Shown here piece by piece: positions 23,991-33,388 of a stretch of 64,000 bases of DNA. The DNA is from Candidatus Bathyarchaeota archaeon (lineage in GTDB: Archaea > Thermoproteota > Bathyarchaeia > Bathyarchaeales > Bathycorpusculaceae), in assembly GCA_026014665.1 (NCBI GenBank), contig JAOZHX010000019.1, positions 186,001 to 250,000 on the forward strand, written 5' to 3'. The stretch's first letter is position 1, and each line of letters starts with the position of its first letter. The notes below the pieces were generated by a model that did no database searches, was not told where the DNA came from, and saw only the letters and a program-made list of their open reading frames with translations. A program made the position numbers and the translations under genes.

Positions 23991-26702
23991 ATGAAAATAC
24001 TCGAAAACAAAAAATTGACAGCATCGATTGCCATAATCATAATTTCAACGATGGTCGCTATTTCTGTTGCACCTGAACTCTCAGTGAATGCCGCTGTATA
24101 CAAATATCAATCATACCCCTACTGCTCCGTCTCGATGACTACCATCGGCGTGGGTCAAACCCAACTTCTGGTCTTTTGGACGGCAGACATGCCTGTTGAC
24201 ATCGGCGAAATTGCAGCTCAGACTGAAAGAGCCGCATGGTACAACGTACAATTCATCGTCACAGACCCCAATGGCCAAAACACAACTCTAACAGTCGCAA
24301 AGTCTGACCCAATCGGCGGCGGATGGGTTACCTATGTACCTGAAACAGTCGGGAGATATTCAGTCCAAGTTTATTTCCCTGCACAATGGAGAAACGCCAC
24401 CGCTAACCAATACTTCTACTCTGAAGCCTGGAGCCCAATCGCTTACTTCACCGCCCAGACCGAACCCATGCCTGAATGGAACGAGTCACCTCTTCCAGAC
24501 GGATATTGGAGCCGCCCAATTAACCAAGCAAGTCGCCAGTGGTACGTTCTTGGAGGAAACTGGCTAGGTGGAGCCCATGAACAACCAGCAGGCGCTGCCG
24601 GCGGTACCACAACAAGATGGGTTGAAGGTCAAGCAACTGAGAGCGCCCACATTCTATGGTCAAAACCATACTATCTTGGCGGTCTCACAGAAGGACGATG
24701 GGAAGAAGGCTACCAAACTGGACACTACCAAGGCATGAGCTTCTCTGCAATCATAATCAACGGCAAAATCTACTATTCACCAAGAGATGATGCTCACAGC
24801 ACAGCAGGATACGTATGTGTCGACCTCTACACAGGCGAAACCCTATCATTCATCAATGATACTATGCCGGCTTTTGGTCAAATCTATCAATATAACTCGC
24901 CTAACCAACACGGTGCATACGCGTATCTTTGGCAAACAAGCGGTGTTACCTTGCCAGCAACCGTCTCAGTAGTCATGGCAACACAATATCCAAACTTAAC
25001 AGTAATCCGTGACCAAGCACCTCAAACATTAAACGCCTCCCAAGTAACCAGCACCACTACCTGGAAGATGATTGATGCCTACACACTGCAAACAGTCTGC
25101 TATATTGCTAACGTCTCTTCTGGTGGTACAGCAGTCTATGGAAAAGACGGAAGCATACTGCGCTATAACATTGTAAACTTAGGAACCACAAACAACCCAC
25201 AGTACTACTTGCAAGTTTGGAACACCTCTGCAGGAACCATGGTTTCCAGCCAAACCGGAACAGGATATTGGCAGTGGAGACCATCAGGTGGAACCTTCGG
25301 TGGAACAGACCCATATGCAGCAGGAACCGTTAACCATAACACAGTACACGATGGACGTGACTTCTACAGCCTAAACGTATCAATCCCAACGCCCTATGGA
25401 CCACGTAACGCAATCGTAAACCAAACAGGCAGCATACAATGTGTCCGCCAAGACGAATACATCATCATCGGAACCACTGGACAAAACAACGAGAACGGAG
25501 TGGTCCCAGGCTACATGCTCTGTCTCAGCCTAGAACCTGGAAGGCAAGGCCAAAAACTCTGGGATATGACCTACACTCCACCCTTCGCATCACTAGCAGC
25601 CAACGTAACAGTCACCCTCACCGGTGTCTACCCAGAAGACAAAGTCATCTGCTTCCAATCAACCAAACTGCTCAAACGCTGGGGCATTAGCCTAGAGACT
25701 GGTAAACAACTCTGGGAAAGCGAACCAGAAGAAATGAACAACTACTACACGATGATCACCAACTACTATGACCACAAACTCCTAACCGCAGGATACGGCG
25801 GAGTCATCCTAGCATACGACATCAAGACAGGGAAGATCTTGTGGAACTTTACTGCTTCAAACATCGGCAATGAATCCCCATACGGCAACTACCCCATCAA
25901 CATGTTCGCAATAGCCGACGGCAAAATCTACACCCTCACGGGCGAGCACTCAATCAGCCAACCCATGTGGCGTGGATACAACATTCGCTGCATCAACGCA
26001 ACCGACGGAAAAGAAATCTGGAACCTACTCGGATTTGGCGCTAACGGCGGTGCACACTTAACTGGACAGTACATGCAAATGGCAGACGGCAAAGTCATCG
26101 GCCTCAATTACTTCGACAACAAGATCTACTGCATTGGCAAAGGAAGCAGCAAGACCACAGTGTCAGCACCACAAACAGTCCCAGCGTTGGGCTCAAGTGT
26201 AATGCTCACTGGAACAGTCACAGATGACACACCAGGAGCAGGAAGCCGCAACACCAACGACAAGATGGACATGGTCCTCAAAGGCACCCCAGCAATCTGC
26301 GACGAAGACATGGGCAGATGGATGGAATACCTCTTCATGCAACAAGCAAAGCCAGATGCCAAAGGTGTTGACGTCGAACTACACGCAATCGACCCCAACG
26401 GCAACTACATACCCATCGGAACAACAACCTCCGACATCAACGGCAACTACGGCATAATGTTCACTCCAGAAGTCCCAGGCACCTACCAAATAATAGCCCA
26501 ATTCAAAGGCTCCAAAGCATACGGTTCCTCACAAGCATCAACATACCTAGCAGTCGGCAATGCACCAGAAACCCCACCAACCGCAACACCAACACCCCAA
26601 TCGATAGCTGACATGTACCTAGTTCCAGCCACCATCGGCATCATCGTAGCAATTGCTGTTGCTACAGTTGTCATCGTGCTGGCAGTTAGGAAACGACCAT
26701 AA
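23991..26702 (+). CDS. Secreted beta-propeller (PQQ-like repeat) surface protein with C-terminal anchor
   Basis: 903 residues. A signal peptide (about 8-32) precedes an Ig-like N-terminal region. From about 200 to 720 there is a chain of PQQ/quinoprotein-type blades (GYVCVDLYTGETL, RWGISLETGKQLWESE, LAYDIKTGKILWNF, CINATDGKEIWN). A second Ig-like module (PNGNYIPIG..SDINGNYG..PGTYQIIA) and a Pro/Thr linker follow, then a C-terminal helix with the basic end RKRP. It is probably displayed on the cell surface. No dehydrogenase site was identified. A paralogue lies at 43898-46552. Rich use of C-ending codons suggests strong expression. Confidence 0.88.
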   Translation: MKILENKKLTASIAIIIISTMVAISVAPELSVNAAVYKYQSYPYCSVSMTTIGVGQTQLLVFWTADMPVDIGEIAAQTERAAWYNVQFIVTDPNGQNTTLTVAKSDPIGGGWVTYVPETVGRYSVQVYFPAQWRNATANQYFYSEAWSPIAYFTAQTEPMPEWNESPLPDGYWSRPINQASRQWYVLGGNWLGGAHEQPAGAAGGTTTRWVEGQATESAHILWSKPYYLGGLTEGRWEEGYQTGHYQGMSFSAIIINGKIYYSPRDDAHSTAGYVCVDLYTGETLSFINDTMPAFGQIYQYNSPNQHGAYAYLWQTSGVTLPATVSVVMATQYPNLTVIRDQAPQTLNASQVTSTTTWKMIDAYTLQTVCYIANVSSGGTAVYGKDGSILRYNIVNLGTTNNPQYYLQVWNTSAGTMVSSQTGTGYWQWRPSGGTFGGTDPYAAGTVNHNTVHDGRDFYSLNVSIPTPYGPRNAIVNQTGSIQCVRQDEYIIIGTTGQNNENGVVPGYMLCLSLEPGRQGQKLWDMTYTPPFASLAANVTVTLTGVYPEDKVICFQSTKLLKRWGISLETGKQLWESEPEEMNNYYTMITNYYDHKLLTAGYGGVILAYDIKTGKILWNFTASNIGNESPYGNYPINMFAIADGKIYTLTGEHSISQPMWRGYNIRCINATDGKEIWNLLGFGANGGAHLTGQYMQMADGKVIGLNYFDNKIYCIGKGSSKTTVSAPQTVPALGSSVMLTGTVTDDTPGAGSRNTNDKMDMVLKGTPAICDEDMGRWMEYLFMQQAKPDAKGVDVELHAIDPNGNYIPIGTTTSDINGNYGIMFTPEVPGTYQIIAQFKGSKAYGSSQASTYLAVGNAPETPPTATPTPQSIADMYLVPATIGIIVAIAVATVVIVLAVRKRP

Positions 26703-26857
26703 AAAAACTAAAACAAAACCCCACCTCCCTTTTTATTTTTTTCAGCTTCTCTCGAAAGCGAGACAACCAACAAAACCAAGTTGCAGCATGGTGAAACATC
26801 AGAGTTTCCCCGAGTTTTGCTTAACCTTTAAATAAGCAGACAAGCCAATGCTTGTTT

Positions 26858-26944
26858 GGTGAGGAGAGCCTGTGAAGCGGTAAAGAGCCCCTCTCCCTTT
26901 CAACTCGGGGTTTTCTTATACCGTTGAGTAGGAACAGACTCACC
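26858..26944 (+). ncRNA. Candidate structured RNA with a three-stem fold
   Basis: GGTGAG (26858-26863) pairs with CTCACC (26939-26944), closing a domain. Inside, GGAGAG (26863-26868) can pair with CTCTCC (26891-26896), and ACT-CGG near 26903-26908 with CCG and AGT near 26921-26930. A TATA-like TTTAAATA at 26827-26834 lies about 27 nt before the first paired base, the archaeal spacing. No protein frame fits. It does not match tRNA, and the family is unknown. Confidence 0.4.
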
Positions 26945-26980
26945 ACTTCATTATTTCACGACAGTGCTTTTCTATGAAGT

Positions 26981-28279
26981 CTATTTTTTGCTGCGCGGCC
27001 AAAAGTATGCGCTTGCAAACAACACTATAAACGAGATAAAAATAAGCATAAATAATGTATCATAGGCTTGTCCTATCGTTGTTTTCCAGAGGAAGCATTG
27101 AAAGGGTTTATCGGCGTAGGGACCAGGACCGGCGTAACTCCAACCTTGATATCCATCAGACCACCACACCGGTCCGCTCACGATAAGGTCAAGCTGCCAG
27201 AGGCTAAAGAAAAGCAAGCCTAAAGCCGTCATCACACCAGCAAGGTTAACAATAGCGGTTGTCTTAACGAGGTTTCGACCGTAGTTACGCAGAAGCTCAG
27301 GCAAACTTTCTTTTCGCATAGGCTGTGCCCTTTCCATGAGGGAATGGCTGCGTTTGCCAAGATAACCCATTGCCGAGATGCGAGCAGTCTCGAAAACGCC
27401 ATAAACAAAGACGCCTGTTCCTACCAAAAGCATGCCAAAACCCGCGTAATTCAGCAAAGAACTCTTCGCATACGAACTAGCGATTAAAGAACCATTAATC
27501 ACCAGCATACCGCCAATACCAATGGCCCAAAAACTGCCCAAGACAATCCTAGGTTCACAGCCGTCAAAGAAGCCTTCCGTTAAGTTCCAACGGGTTCGCA
27601 AAAAATTCACCACTGCCTGCGAGATGCCGATGCTTAAAACGGCTATCCCAACCAAGAGCAAACCAAACCCCGAATAGTTCAAAACTGATTCTTTTGGGTA
27701 ACTATCTGCAATGGTGGAACCTGCGACTGCACACGTAATGCCTATGCCGATTGACAGGTGGCTTGAAAAATGCCTCTTGAATGGTTTTTTTGGTCCACAT
27801 CTCGCTTGTGATGGCATGGCTCGAAGAATTCCAAGCATCGTGAACATGGTAGCCGCGATGCCGATCAAGCAAACCAAGGTCCCAGCCAAAAGCATGCCTA
27901 CCCCAGAATAATTAATCGAAAGGTACTCTGAGAAACTGCTCCTAAGCAGATAACCAGTAACCGTTAAAACAATCCCTATACCTACAGACCAGATGCCGGT
28001 AAACAACAAGCTGGACTTTGGAATATCAGTTCCAAGGTTTTCCCTCTGCCGCAAACGCATTTTTAGAGCCGTTGCCGCTGTGGCAAATACGCCTAAAACA
28101 AAGCTTGCGATCCCTGCCAGCAGCATACCAAAACCTGCATAGTTTGTGTAGGTGTCTTTTGCATAGGCACTGCAGATTAGCGAGCCGATTATGGCTAGCC
28201 CTAAACCGATGGCGATAATGTGTGTTTTAACTGCAAGGGGCTCTTGCGTTTTTCCCTGTTCACTTATAGGTGTGCTCAT
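26981..28279 (-). CDS. Membrane protein with four tandem two-helix repeats
   Basis: 432 residues. Four units about 77 residues apart (centred near 50, 125, 204 and 280) share G-S-x-I-x-x-S-Y..NY(A/S)G(F/V)G(M/L)LL(A/V)G, each with two hydrophobic helices. After about 300 a polar segment leads to a ninth and tenth helix separated by an outer loop rich in Trp, Tyr and Gly (WWSDGYQGWSYAGPGPY). No catalytic residue or transporter signature is visible. The repeat structure implies serial duplication. Monocistronic; function unknown. Confidence 0.7.
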   Translation of the reverse strand: MSTPISEQGKTQEPLAVKTHIIAIGLGLAIIGSLICSAYAKDTYTNYAGFGMLLAGIASFVLGVFATAATALKMRLRQRENLGTDIPKSSLLFTGIWSVGIGIVLTVTGYLLRSSFSEYLSINYSGVGMLLAGTLVCLIGIAATMFTMLGILRAMPSQARCGPKKPFKRHFSSHLSIGIGITCAVAGSTIADSYPKESVLNYSGFGLLLVGIAVLSIGISQAVVNFLRTRWNLTEGFFDGCEPRIVLGSFWAIGIGGMLVINGSLIASSYAKSSLLNYAGFGMLLVGTGVFVYGVFETARISAMGYLGKRSHSLMERAQPMRKESLPELLRNYGRNLVKTTAIVNLAGVMTALGLLFFSLWQLDLIVSGPVWWSDGYQGWSYAGPGPYADKPFQCFLWKTTIGQAYDTLFMLIFISFIVLFASAYFWPRSKK

Positions 28280-28404
28280 TTACTCACCATGCGTTTATTC
28301 TTGGAGCCAACCCAGCGTACCTTAAGCCTAATGCACTTTCGGTGATATAACATTTCGGGATGTAGAGTAAATAGGAAAAAAGTTAAGCCAACTGCACAAG
28401 CACG

Positions 28405-29322
28405 CTACTTTTTAGGGTCTGTGGCACCGGTGAAACCAGCCAAAACCCCTTTGTAATCAAACGCTGCAACCAATGCTTTGAAATTGACGACAATAAGCGA
28501 CAGCAAAGTCAAGAGAGGTATGAAAGAGTAATAGTAGAGAGGAGTCGTGATGCCTGAACCAAAAACCATGCTTATGAACCCTGAACCCAAACCGGGGTAG
28601 AGCAGCATCAGGTTTGGGAGCGCCAACGTGCCGACTGCACTCGCAACTGCCGCCTTGAGGTTTCGGCGGTTGTACATCACATAGAGCGGGATTGCGAGCA
28701 AGCCGAATCTTGGGTCAAAAAATCCAAATGCGAATGCAACCCCTGATAGGTATGGTTTGTTGCGGCTGCCAAAATAGAAACTCAAAAGTAACAGGAAAAT
28801 TTGGAACACTTTGGCTTGTCCTTCGCCCCATTGCCAATAGTAACTTGCTGATAAGCCCCAATGCGCCGTTGGAAAAGGCAGAAGCAATGCAATGGTGAAA
28901 ACTGCCACGGTTACGGCAATGTGCTTGTTTTCTAAGAGTTTATAGAGTAAATAAGCCATCAAGGGCAAAAGCATGAATTGGATGATGTCAAAAGTCCACA
29001 GTGCCTGCTGATAATCCAAGGTAAGAAGGGGGGAAACAATCAACAGGAAAGATGGGAGGTACTTGTAGGCTTCAGGATGCGGCAGGATGATTGGTTCACC
29101 ACCTCCTAATGCGCCAAACGTGAATATATGGGAAGGATTGTTCCAAAGTCTCCAAGCTGCCATGTAGTAGGCAGAGAAATCTTTCGCCAGGATGTCACCT
29201 CCCGTTGAGATGCCTGGGGTTAAGGTGTAGGTTTCTGGGTATGCGACTATGAAGGTGTAGAGGTTTAGCGTGAGGAGGATAGCTGTGACTATGATGAGGA
29301 TTTTTGTGTTGGTGTTGTTCAT
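28405..29322 (-). CDS. Multi-pass membrane protein, GT87/DUF2029-like glycosyltransferase
   Basis: 305 residues and about eight hydrophobic segments. After helix 1 the outer loop has AKDFSAYYMAAWRLWNNP, an acidic D-F-x-x-Y-Y motif as in GT-C polyprenyl-phosphate-sugar transferases of the GT87 (mannosyltransferase) type. It is shorter than many GT87 enzymes (about 400 residues), so it may be a minimal or shortened member. It would act on the outer face of the membrane. The GT-C class is a reasonable inference; the sugar donor is unknown. Confidence 0.6.
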   Translation of the reverse strand: MNNTNTKILIIVTAILLTLNLYTFIVAYPETYTLTPGISTGGDILAKDFSAYYMAAWRLWNNPSHIFTFGALGGGEPIILPHPEAYKYLPSFLLIVSPLLTLDYQQALWTFDIIQFMLLPLMAYLLYKLLENKHIAVTVAVFTIALLLPFPTAHWGLSASYYWQWGEGQAKVFQIFLLLLSFYFGSRNKPYLSGVAFAFGFFDPRFGLLAIPLYVMYNRRNLKAAVASAVGTLALPNLMLLYPGLGSGFISMVFGSGITTPLYYYSFIPLLTLLSLIVVNFKALVAAFDYKGVLAGFTGATDPKK

Positions 29323-29505
29323 TGCGACTCAACGGTTAAGCGGTTTATTGGTTCTATGGTGGGTGCTTGGTTCTTTTATAGTTTAATTGCTTGTTCAACT
29401 GGCAATCTATTGTATTACATATGTCTTACATGTGAAAATGCTTTTATGTACAGTTTGCTTTCAAGCCGTCTAATGCTTAAAGAAAAAAAGGATTGAACGT
29501 ATTTG

Positions 29506-30108
29506 ATGTTAAAACAAAGTAATGCTAAACGGGTTGCTATCATGGCGATGGTAGCTGCGCTCTACGCCGTGTTATTCTTTGGGTCAGCACCTGGCATGTT
29601 GCCTGGATTTACGCTTCTCTACCTTCCCGTTATCCTTTTGGGTGTTTTGCCTCTGTGGTTTGGCTGGAGTGGGCTTGTTGGAAGTATGGTTGGTGCGTTC
29701 ATTGGGGGAGTGTACGTTGAGGGAGTTGCTCCTTATGTGGCGTGGGTGGAATCGGTTACTGCGTTGATAATCTTTGGTTTAAATTGGCTTCTTATTCCCC
29801 GAAACACGGCTGGATCAAAGAGGAGCATGGTGCTTCTTTTTGCTGTTTATGCAGTCAGTCTGTTCCTTGGAACATCCTACATACTTTGGCAGTATGCATA
29901 CCTGTTTAACATCGGCGTATTAGCGTTTAACGTGATAGGCGACTTTGCCTTTGGGGTGGTGCTCGTTGCTACTTTTGGGCTGAACTACGCCATCATGCTG
30001 GTCTCTTGTCCAGTTTTGATTAAAACTGTAACACCTAGATTGAAAAGCTGGGGCGTTTATTCAGGGACCTTTGCAGATTGGAGAAGTAAAAGGAAAAAAG
30101 CGGCATAG
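29506..30108 (+). CDS. Integral membrane protein, ECF-type S-component-like
   Basis: About 200 residues with five to six helices. The first helix (AKRVAIMAMVAALYAVLFF) followed by a Gly/Pro-rich loop and LPVILLGVLPLWFG resembles substrate-binding S components of energy-coupling-factor vitamin transporters. The A/T ATPase components are not adjacent, which is common when they are shared. The start was set at ATG 29506 rather than the TTG three bases earlier. The substrate cannot be read from the sequence. Confidence 0.5.
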   Translation: MLKQSNAKRVAIMAMVAALYAVLFFGSAPGMLPGFTLLYLPVILLGVLPLWFGWSGLVGSMVGAFIGGVYVEGVAPYVAWVESVTALIIFGLNWLLIPRNTAGSKRSMVLLFAVYAVSLFLGTSYILWQYAYLFNIGVLAFNVIGDFAFGVVLVATFGLNYAIMLVSCPVLIKTVTPRLKSWGVYSGTFADWRSKRKKAA

Positions 30109-30177
30109 CCTTCGCTTTTCTTTTTGCCTTAATCATGTGAAAAACTTTTAAGTTATTGCTCACCGTTAAGGCAACCC

Positions 30178-30717
30178 GTGAGTGACAAAATGAAACTGAG
30201 AGCGTTGAAATTAACTCCAGAATTACTCGTTAGCTTCCTACAGGGTAAAGCTTGCGCCTATAGTTCTAACTTGCCTAAAGACGCTGAACTGTTAGATGCT
30301 AAGGTTGATTTGTTTACCAAGCAAGTAACCCTTATAGTTCGCAGCGAGACCTTTGAGGACGTTGCTGAATCCATGGCAGTCCCAGAATTCAAGCTCACGA
30401 TCACCACGGCAGAACCTCAACTTGCCCTAAAGCCTTCTGCACCTTCTGCACCAGCCAAGGCAGATATAAAAGCTGAATCTGTTGGGGCAAAAGCGACACA
30501 ACCACAGGTTAGCCGATATGCAGCTAAGATGGAAAATGAGTTTAGTCCAGAGCAACGCAAACTGCTCAGTTTCACAGTCAAGGACGATTGTGTGGTTGTG
30601 AAACCTGTGACGTTTTTGAAGGCAGAATGGGAAGACATCAATGAGGTTGTTCGCAGTTTGGGTGGCAAATGGGTGAAGGGCGATATTATTAGTTACTGGG
30701 AGATTCCGCTGGAATAG
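30178..30717 (+). CDS. Two-domain soluble protein of unknown function
   Basis: 179 residues from GTG 30178. CTTTTAAG about 30 nt upstream suggests a leaderless mRNA; an ATG four codons later is the alternative. An N-terminal alpha/beta domain (about 1-85) is joined by an Ala/Lys/Pro linker (about 86-115) to a small C-terminal domain (FTVKDDCVVVKPVTFLKAEWEDI, broken by the linker end, to WEIPLE). No catalytic motif or zinc site was found. It is followed 80 nt later by a PRC-barrel gene with its own TATA-like sequence. Confidence 0.6.
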   Translation: MSDKMKLRALKLTPELLVSFLQGKACAYSSNLPKDAELLDAKVDLFTKQVTLIVRSETFEDVAESMAVPEFKLTITTAEPQLALKPSAPSAPAKADIKAESVGAKATQPQVSRYAAKMENEFSPEQRKLLSFTVKDDCVVVKPVTFLKAEWEDINEVVRSLGGKWVKGDIISYWEIPLE

Positions 30718-30808
30718 TTTGGCGGCTTTTCGATGCTTTTTTGGTTGCAATATGCAATCGAAAATTCTTTAAACAAGCTGTTCCTATTGAGTTTAAGAGT
30801 TGTGTAAG

Positions 30809-31183
30809 ATGGAAAAAAGAAGCGAGAAACCTCTAACAAGAGATGCGTTAGTTTCGATGCAAGTTATTGATGCTAAAGGACGATTGGTAGGAAAAGTAAA
30901 AGACTTGGCGTTCGCTGTAGGCAAAACAGGCATTGCTTTGACCGTGGAAGATGAGAATGGTCAAGTACAAACCATCGAATGGGATAATGTACAGGCTGCT
31001 TCAGACTTTATCATTCTTAAGCCACAGCAAGAGAGTATGTGGCAACAGCAGGGACAAGCGACTGCTCAGCCAATGCAGGCTCAGCAAACCAATCAACCGA
31101 TGTGCCCCACATGCGGCAGGCCTTTGACGTGGATTCCGCAATATCAGCGTTGGTACTGTTATAACGAAAAGAAATACGTTTAA
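30809..31183 (+). CDS. PRC-barrel protein with C-terminal zinc ribbon
   Basis: 124 residues. Residues about 8-70 form a PRC barrel (VIDAKGRLVGKVKDLAF, then IEWDNVQAASDFIIL), an RNA- and protein-binding fold also seen in ribosome maturation factors. A Gln-rich linker leads to a half ribbon CPTCGRP and a YCYNEKK end. ATG 30809 was used; a TTG lies three codons earlier. CTTTAAAC near 30769 is a possible TATA box. Likely a cytoplasmic adaptor; the partner is unknown. Confidence 0.72.
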   Translation: MEKRSEKPLTRDALVSMQVIDAKGRLVGKVKDLAFAVGKTGIALTVEDENGQVQTIEWDNVQAASDFIILKPQQESMWQQQGQATAQPMQAQQTNQPMCPTCGRPLTWIPQYQRWYCYNEKKYV

Positions 31184-31431
31184 TTCATAACTTTCCCCTT
31201 CTACTTTTTTGGCTTATAAGCGTAAGTTAGTTTAGCTTGTTGGGTTGGGAAGATTTTTGCGTTGCTGAATTGTCGTTTTCGTGGTTAACTGTGGGTAGTT
31301 GCCAGGTGGAAGTATCATTTTTTGCGTTAAGTATTACATACGGGATTATGGAAAGGACGATTTGTTGAGGATTTTTGCGGCTAGAAGTTTTTTGCTTGGT
31401 TGCCGAATATAGGTGTGACAGGTGACTTCCA

Positions 31432-31773
31432 GTGAAGGTTCAAGAAACTAAGACTGCAGTAAAAAGCGTTGTCGAATTGTGTGATTGCAAAAGAGAATTC
31501 AATGGTTCCATGAAGTGCACTGCACAGGATGCAGCTTCAACTCAAAAAATATGTCGTGAAGGCAACCAATCCAAGCTGATAAGTATTGGTATGGCGGTTT
31601 TCTTGTTTCCTGAACCAACTCCGATAAGTGAGATTGTAGGCTCTGGAATCATGGCGGTTGGAGCAATTCAGCAAGGCATCAAACGCCAAAGCATCTACGC
31701 AGAAGACATTCCCAAAACCCTGCGAAAAACGCTAAAAGAAATCAGGGAAACAAACCTCAGTTTCAGGTTTTGA
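31432..31773 (+). CDS. Small protein with hydrophobic hairpin, function unknown
   Basis: 113 residues from GTG 31432, with AGGTGA 6 nt upstream. The N-terminal half is polar with four Cys (CDC, KCTAQ, KICRE). The centre (ISIGMAVFLFPEPTPISEIVG, split over two short hydrophobic runs around PEPTP) may insert in the membrane. The C-terminus is a basic helix. Four Cys in 30 residues could bind a metal. No relative was recognised with confidence. About 250 nt before it hold no gene. Confidence 0.5.
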   Translation: MKVQETKTAVKSVVELCDCKREFNGSMKCTAQDAASTQKICREGNQSKLISIGMAVFLFPEPTPISEIVGSGIMAVGAIQQGIKRQSIYAEDIPKTLRKTLKEIRETNLSFRF

Positions 31774-31872
31774 AGCGGTTGTTGAAGCGCTTGGTTTGGC
31801 GCTTGGAAAAAACTATAGCCCCCTTATATTAAGCAACTCATTGTTAATAAGAAAAAAGGCAGTGGGGATGGT

Positions 31873-32472
31873 CTATGCTAAGAATTGGGTTATGCCCGTT
31901 AAAATGTATTGTACGGCAATCGCAGCGATGAGCAAAGCCATTACACGTGCGATAACTAAAGCGCCTGTTTTGCCTAAGAAACGGTGAATCGTGTTCATGT
32001 AACGTAGAATCACCCACGTAATCGACAGGACGATAATTACTGCGATAATCGCGGTTATGATGCCATAATTTTGAAGGTTAAATATGGTTGTGGTGATGGC
32101 TCCTGGACCGACCAGCAAGGGCATTGCGATGGGTACAGCGCCTAATGTTTCAGGTGACTCAGATTTCTCGTGGCTACTTCCCGAAATAAGAATTCTAATT
32201 GCTATAATGAGCAGCAGAATGCCTCCTGCAACTTCGAAGCTCTGCAGTGAAATTCCGAAAATATTCAGAATTTCGGTTCCTGTAAAGGCGAAAACAAGCA
32301 GCAGGATGAAGCCGACGAGCGTTGCAACGTTAAATATTTTCTTTCTTTGGTCGTCTGCTATGTGTTCTGTTAAACTGATGAATATGGGGATGTTGCCGAA
32401 GGGGTCAACTATGATGAACAATGCAATGGCAGCTTTTGCTAAATCACCGATGAAATCCATGGAAATGTTCAC
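31873..32472 (-). CDS. MarC family integral membrane protein
   Basis: 199 residues and six hydrophobic segments. FIIVDPFGNIPIFISLTEH is the MarC signature near the N-terminus, and AVPIAMPLLVGPGAITTTI marks the second inverted half. The length is typical of the family. The transported substrate is not settled for this family; an older link to antibiotic resistance was not upheld. It lies 10 nt after the TIM-barrel-like gene on the same strand, so the two may be co-transcribed. Confidence 0.92.
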   Translation of the reverse strand: MNISMDFIGDLAKAAIALFIIVDPFGNIPIFISLTEHIADDQRKKIFNVATLVGFILLLVFAFTGTEILNIFGISLQSFEVAGGILLLIIAIRILISGSSHEKSESPETLGAVPIAMPLLVGPGAITTTIFNLQNYGIITAIIAVIIVLSITWVILRYMNTIHRFLGKTGALVIARVMALLIAAIAVQYILTGITQFLA

Positions 32473-32482
32473 CTTCCCGTTT

Positions 32483-33388
32483 TTAATTTATTTTACTCCA
32501 ACTCTCAAAGTAATCAAGTACTTCCTTCACTGGAGTTCCGCCGTAGGTTTTTAGGCGCTCTCTTACCTCAATATTTTCAACGGCAGCTTTCTGAAAATCA
32601 AGCATTTGGCTCTCGCCATCAGTTAAGTATAGAAAACCATCGGCGCCCGCACGCGCACATCTAACTGTAACGGTTAGCAGTTCGGGCACTGTTGGCACGT
32701 CTTTTGGGTTATCACCAGGACCAAAAACATAAAGGCTGATGTAGAATGGTTTTTTGAGTAGCTTCTTAAAGTTGCGGGTAAGCGTTTCCCAGTACCATGG
32801 CGTAGCATAGTTTTTGCTAAACATCACAACGTTAAATGCATCAGCATATTTAGCCAAATCGTCAAAGTCTACGCCATAGCGTTCATATGAGGTAACAGGG
32901 TCAGGTTGAACGGATAGAATAAGCTCTTTTTTTACGACCTCACGGATTTGCCCGATGTAATTTGTAACTTCTTTTCTGCGCCATTCCAGCCATCCAAGCC
33001 CGCTCTTTTTCCAAAGCGCATTACACCTGGGGCATATGCAGTGCCCATGGTCAGCGAAATACTGGTTATTCAAGCAAATACCCGATGAATGCCCATCAAC
33101 CTCAGCTATGTACCTCAATTCTTCTTCTCGATGCTCCGGTTGAGTTGCACACACAACGTCCCAGTAGATATTGTAGTTGTTGTTTCCCATCTTTGCTGGT
33201 CCCAGCGGTGACTGTGAAATCCAGTCGGGGTGATTGCGCACGGCAACGTTGTCAGCAAAAACCGCTATGTTGCTATACATATCTGCCACTGGAGTAAGCC
33301 GTATTCCAGTTTCGGGTTTAAGGCGTAATACGTGGAAGTCGAAGCCTTTGGGTTTTTGAGGTTGGAAAGTAAATGAGCCAAATCGCAT
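32483..33388 (-). CDS. TIM-barrel, glycoside-hydrolase-like protein of unknown substrate
   Basis: 301 residues without a signal peptide. Alternating strands and helices (ELILSVQPDPVTSYERYG, FNVVMFSKNYATPWYWE, PFYISLYVFGPGDN, ADGFLYLTDGES) suggest a TIM barrel related to uncharacterised glycosyl-hydrolase-like families. A CxxxxC region (CLNNQYF, then HCICPRCNALW) adds a possible metal site. No clear catalytic Glu pair was identified. It precedes the MarC gene by 10 nt. Confidence 0.5.
   Translation of the reverse strand: MRFGSFTFQPQKPKGFDFHVLRLKPETGIRLTPVADMYSNIAVFADNVAVRNHPDWISQSPLGPAKMGNNNYNIYWDVVCATQPEHREEELRYIAEVDGHSSGICLNNQYFADHGHCICPRCNALWKKSGLGWLEWRRKEVTNYIGQIREVVKKELILSVQPDPVTSYERYGVDFDDLAKYADAFNVVMFSKNYATPWYWETLTRNFKKLLKKPFYISLYVFGPGDNPKDVPTVPELLTVTVRCARAGADGFLYLTDGESQMLDFQKAAVENIEVRERLKTYGGTPVKEVLDYFESWSKIN

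Noticed and set aside
26858-26944. tRNA interpretation of the structured region
   Set aside because: No T-loop consensus, no anticodon stem of correct size, and the closing stem encloses the wrong spacing.
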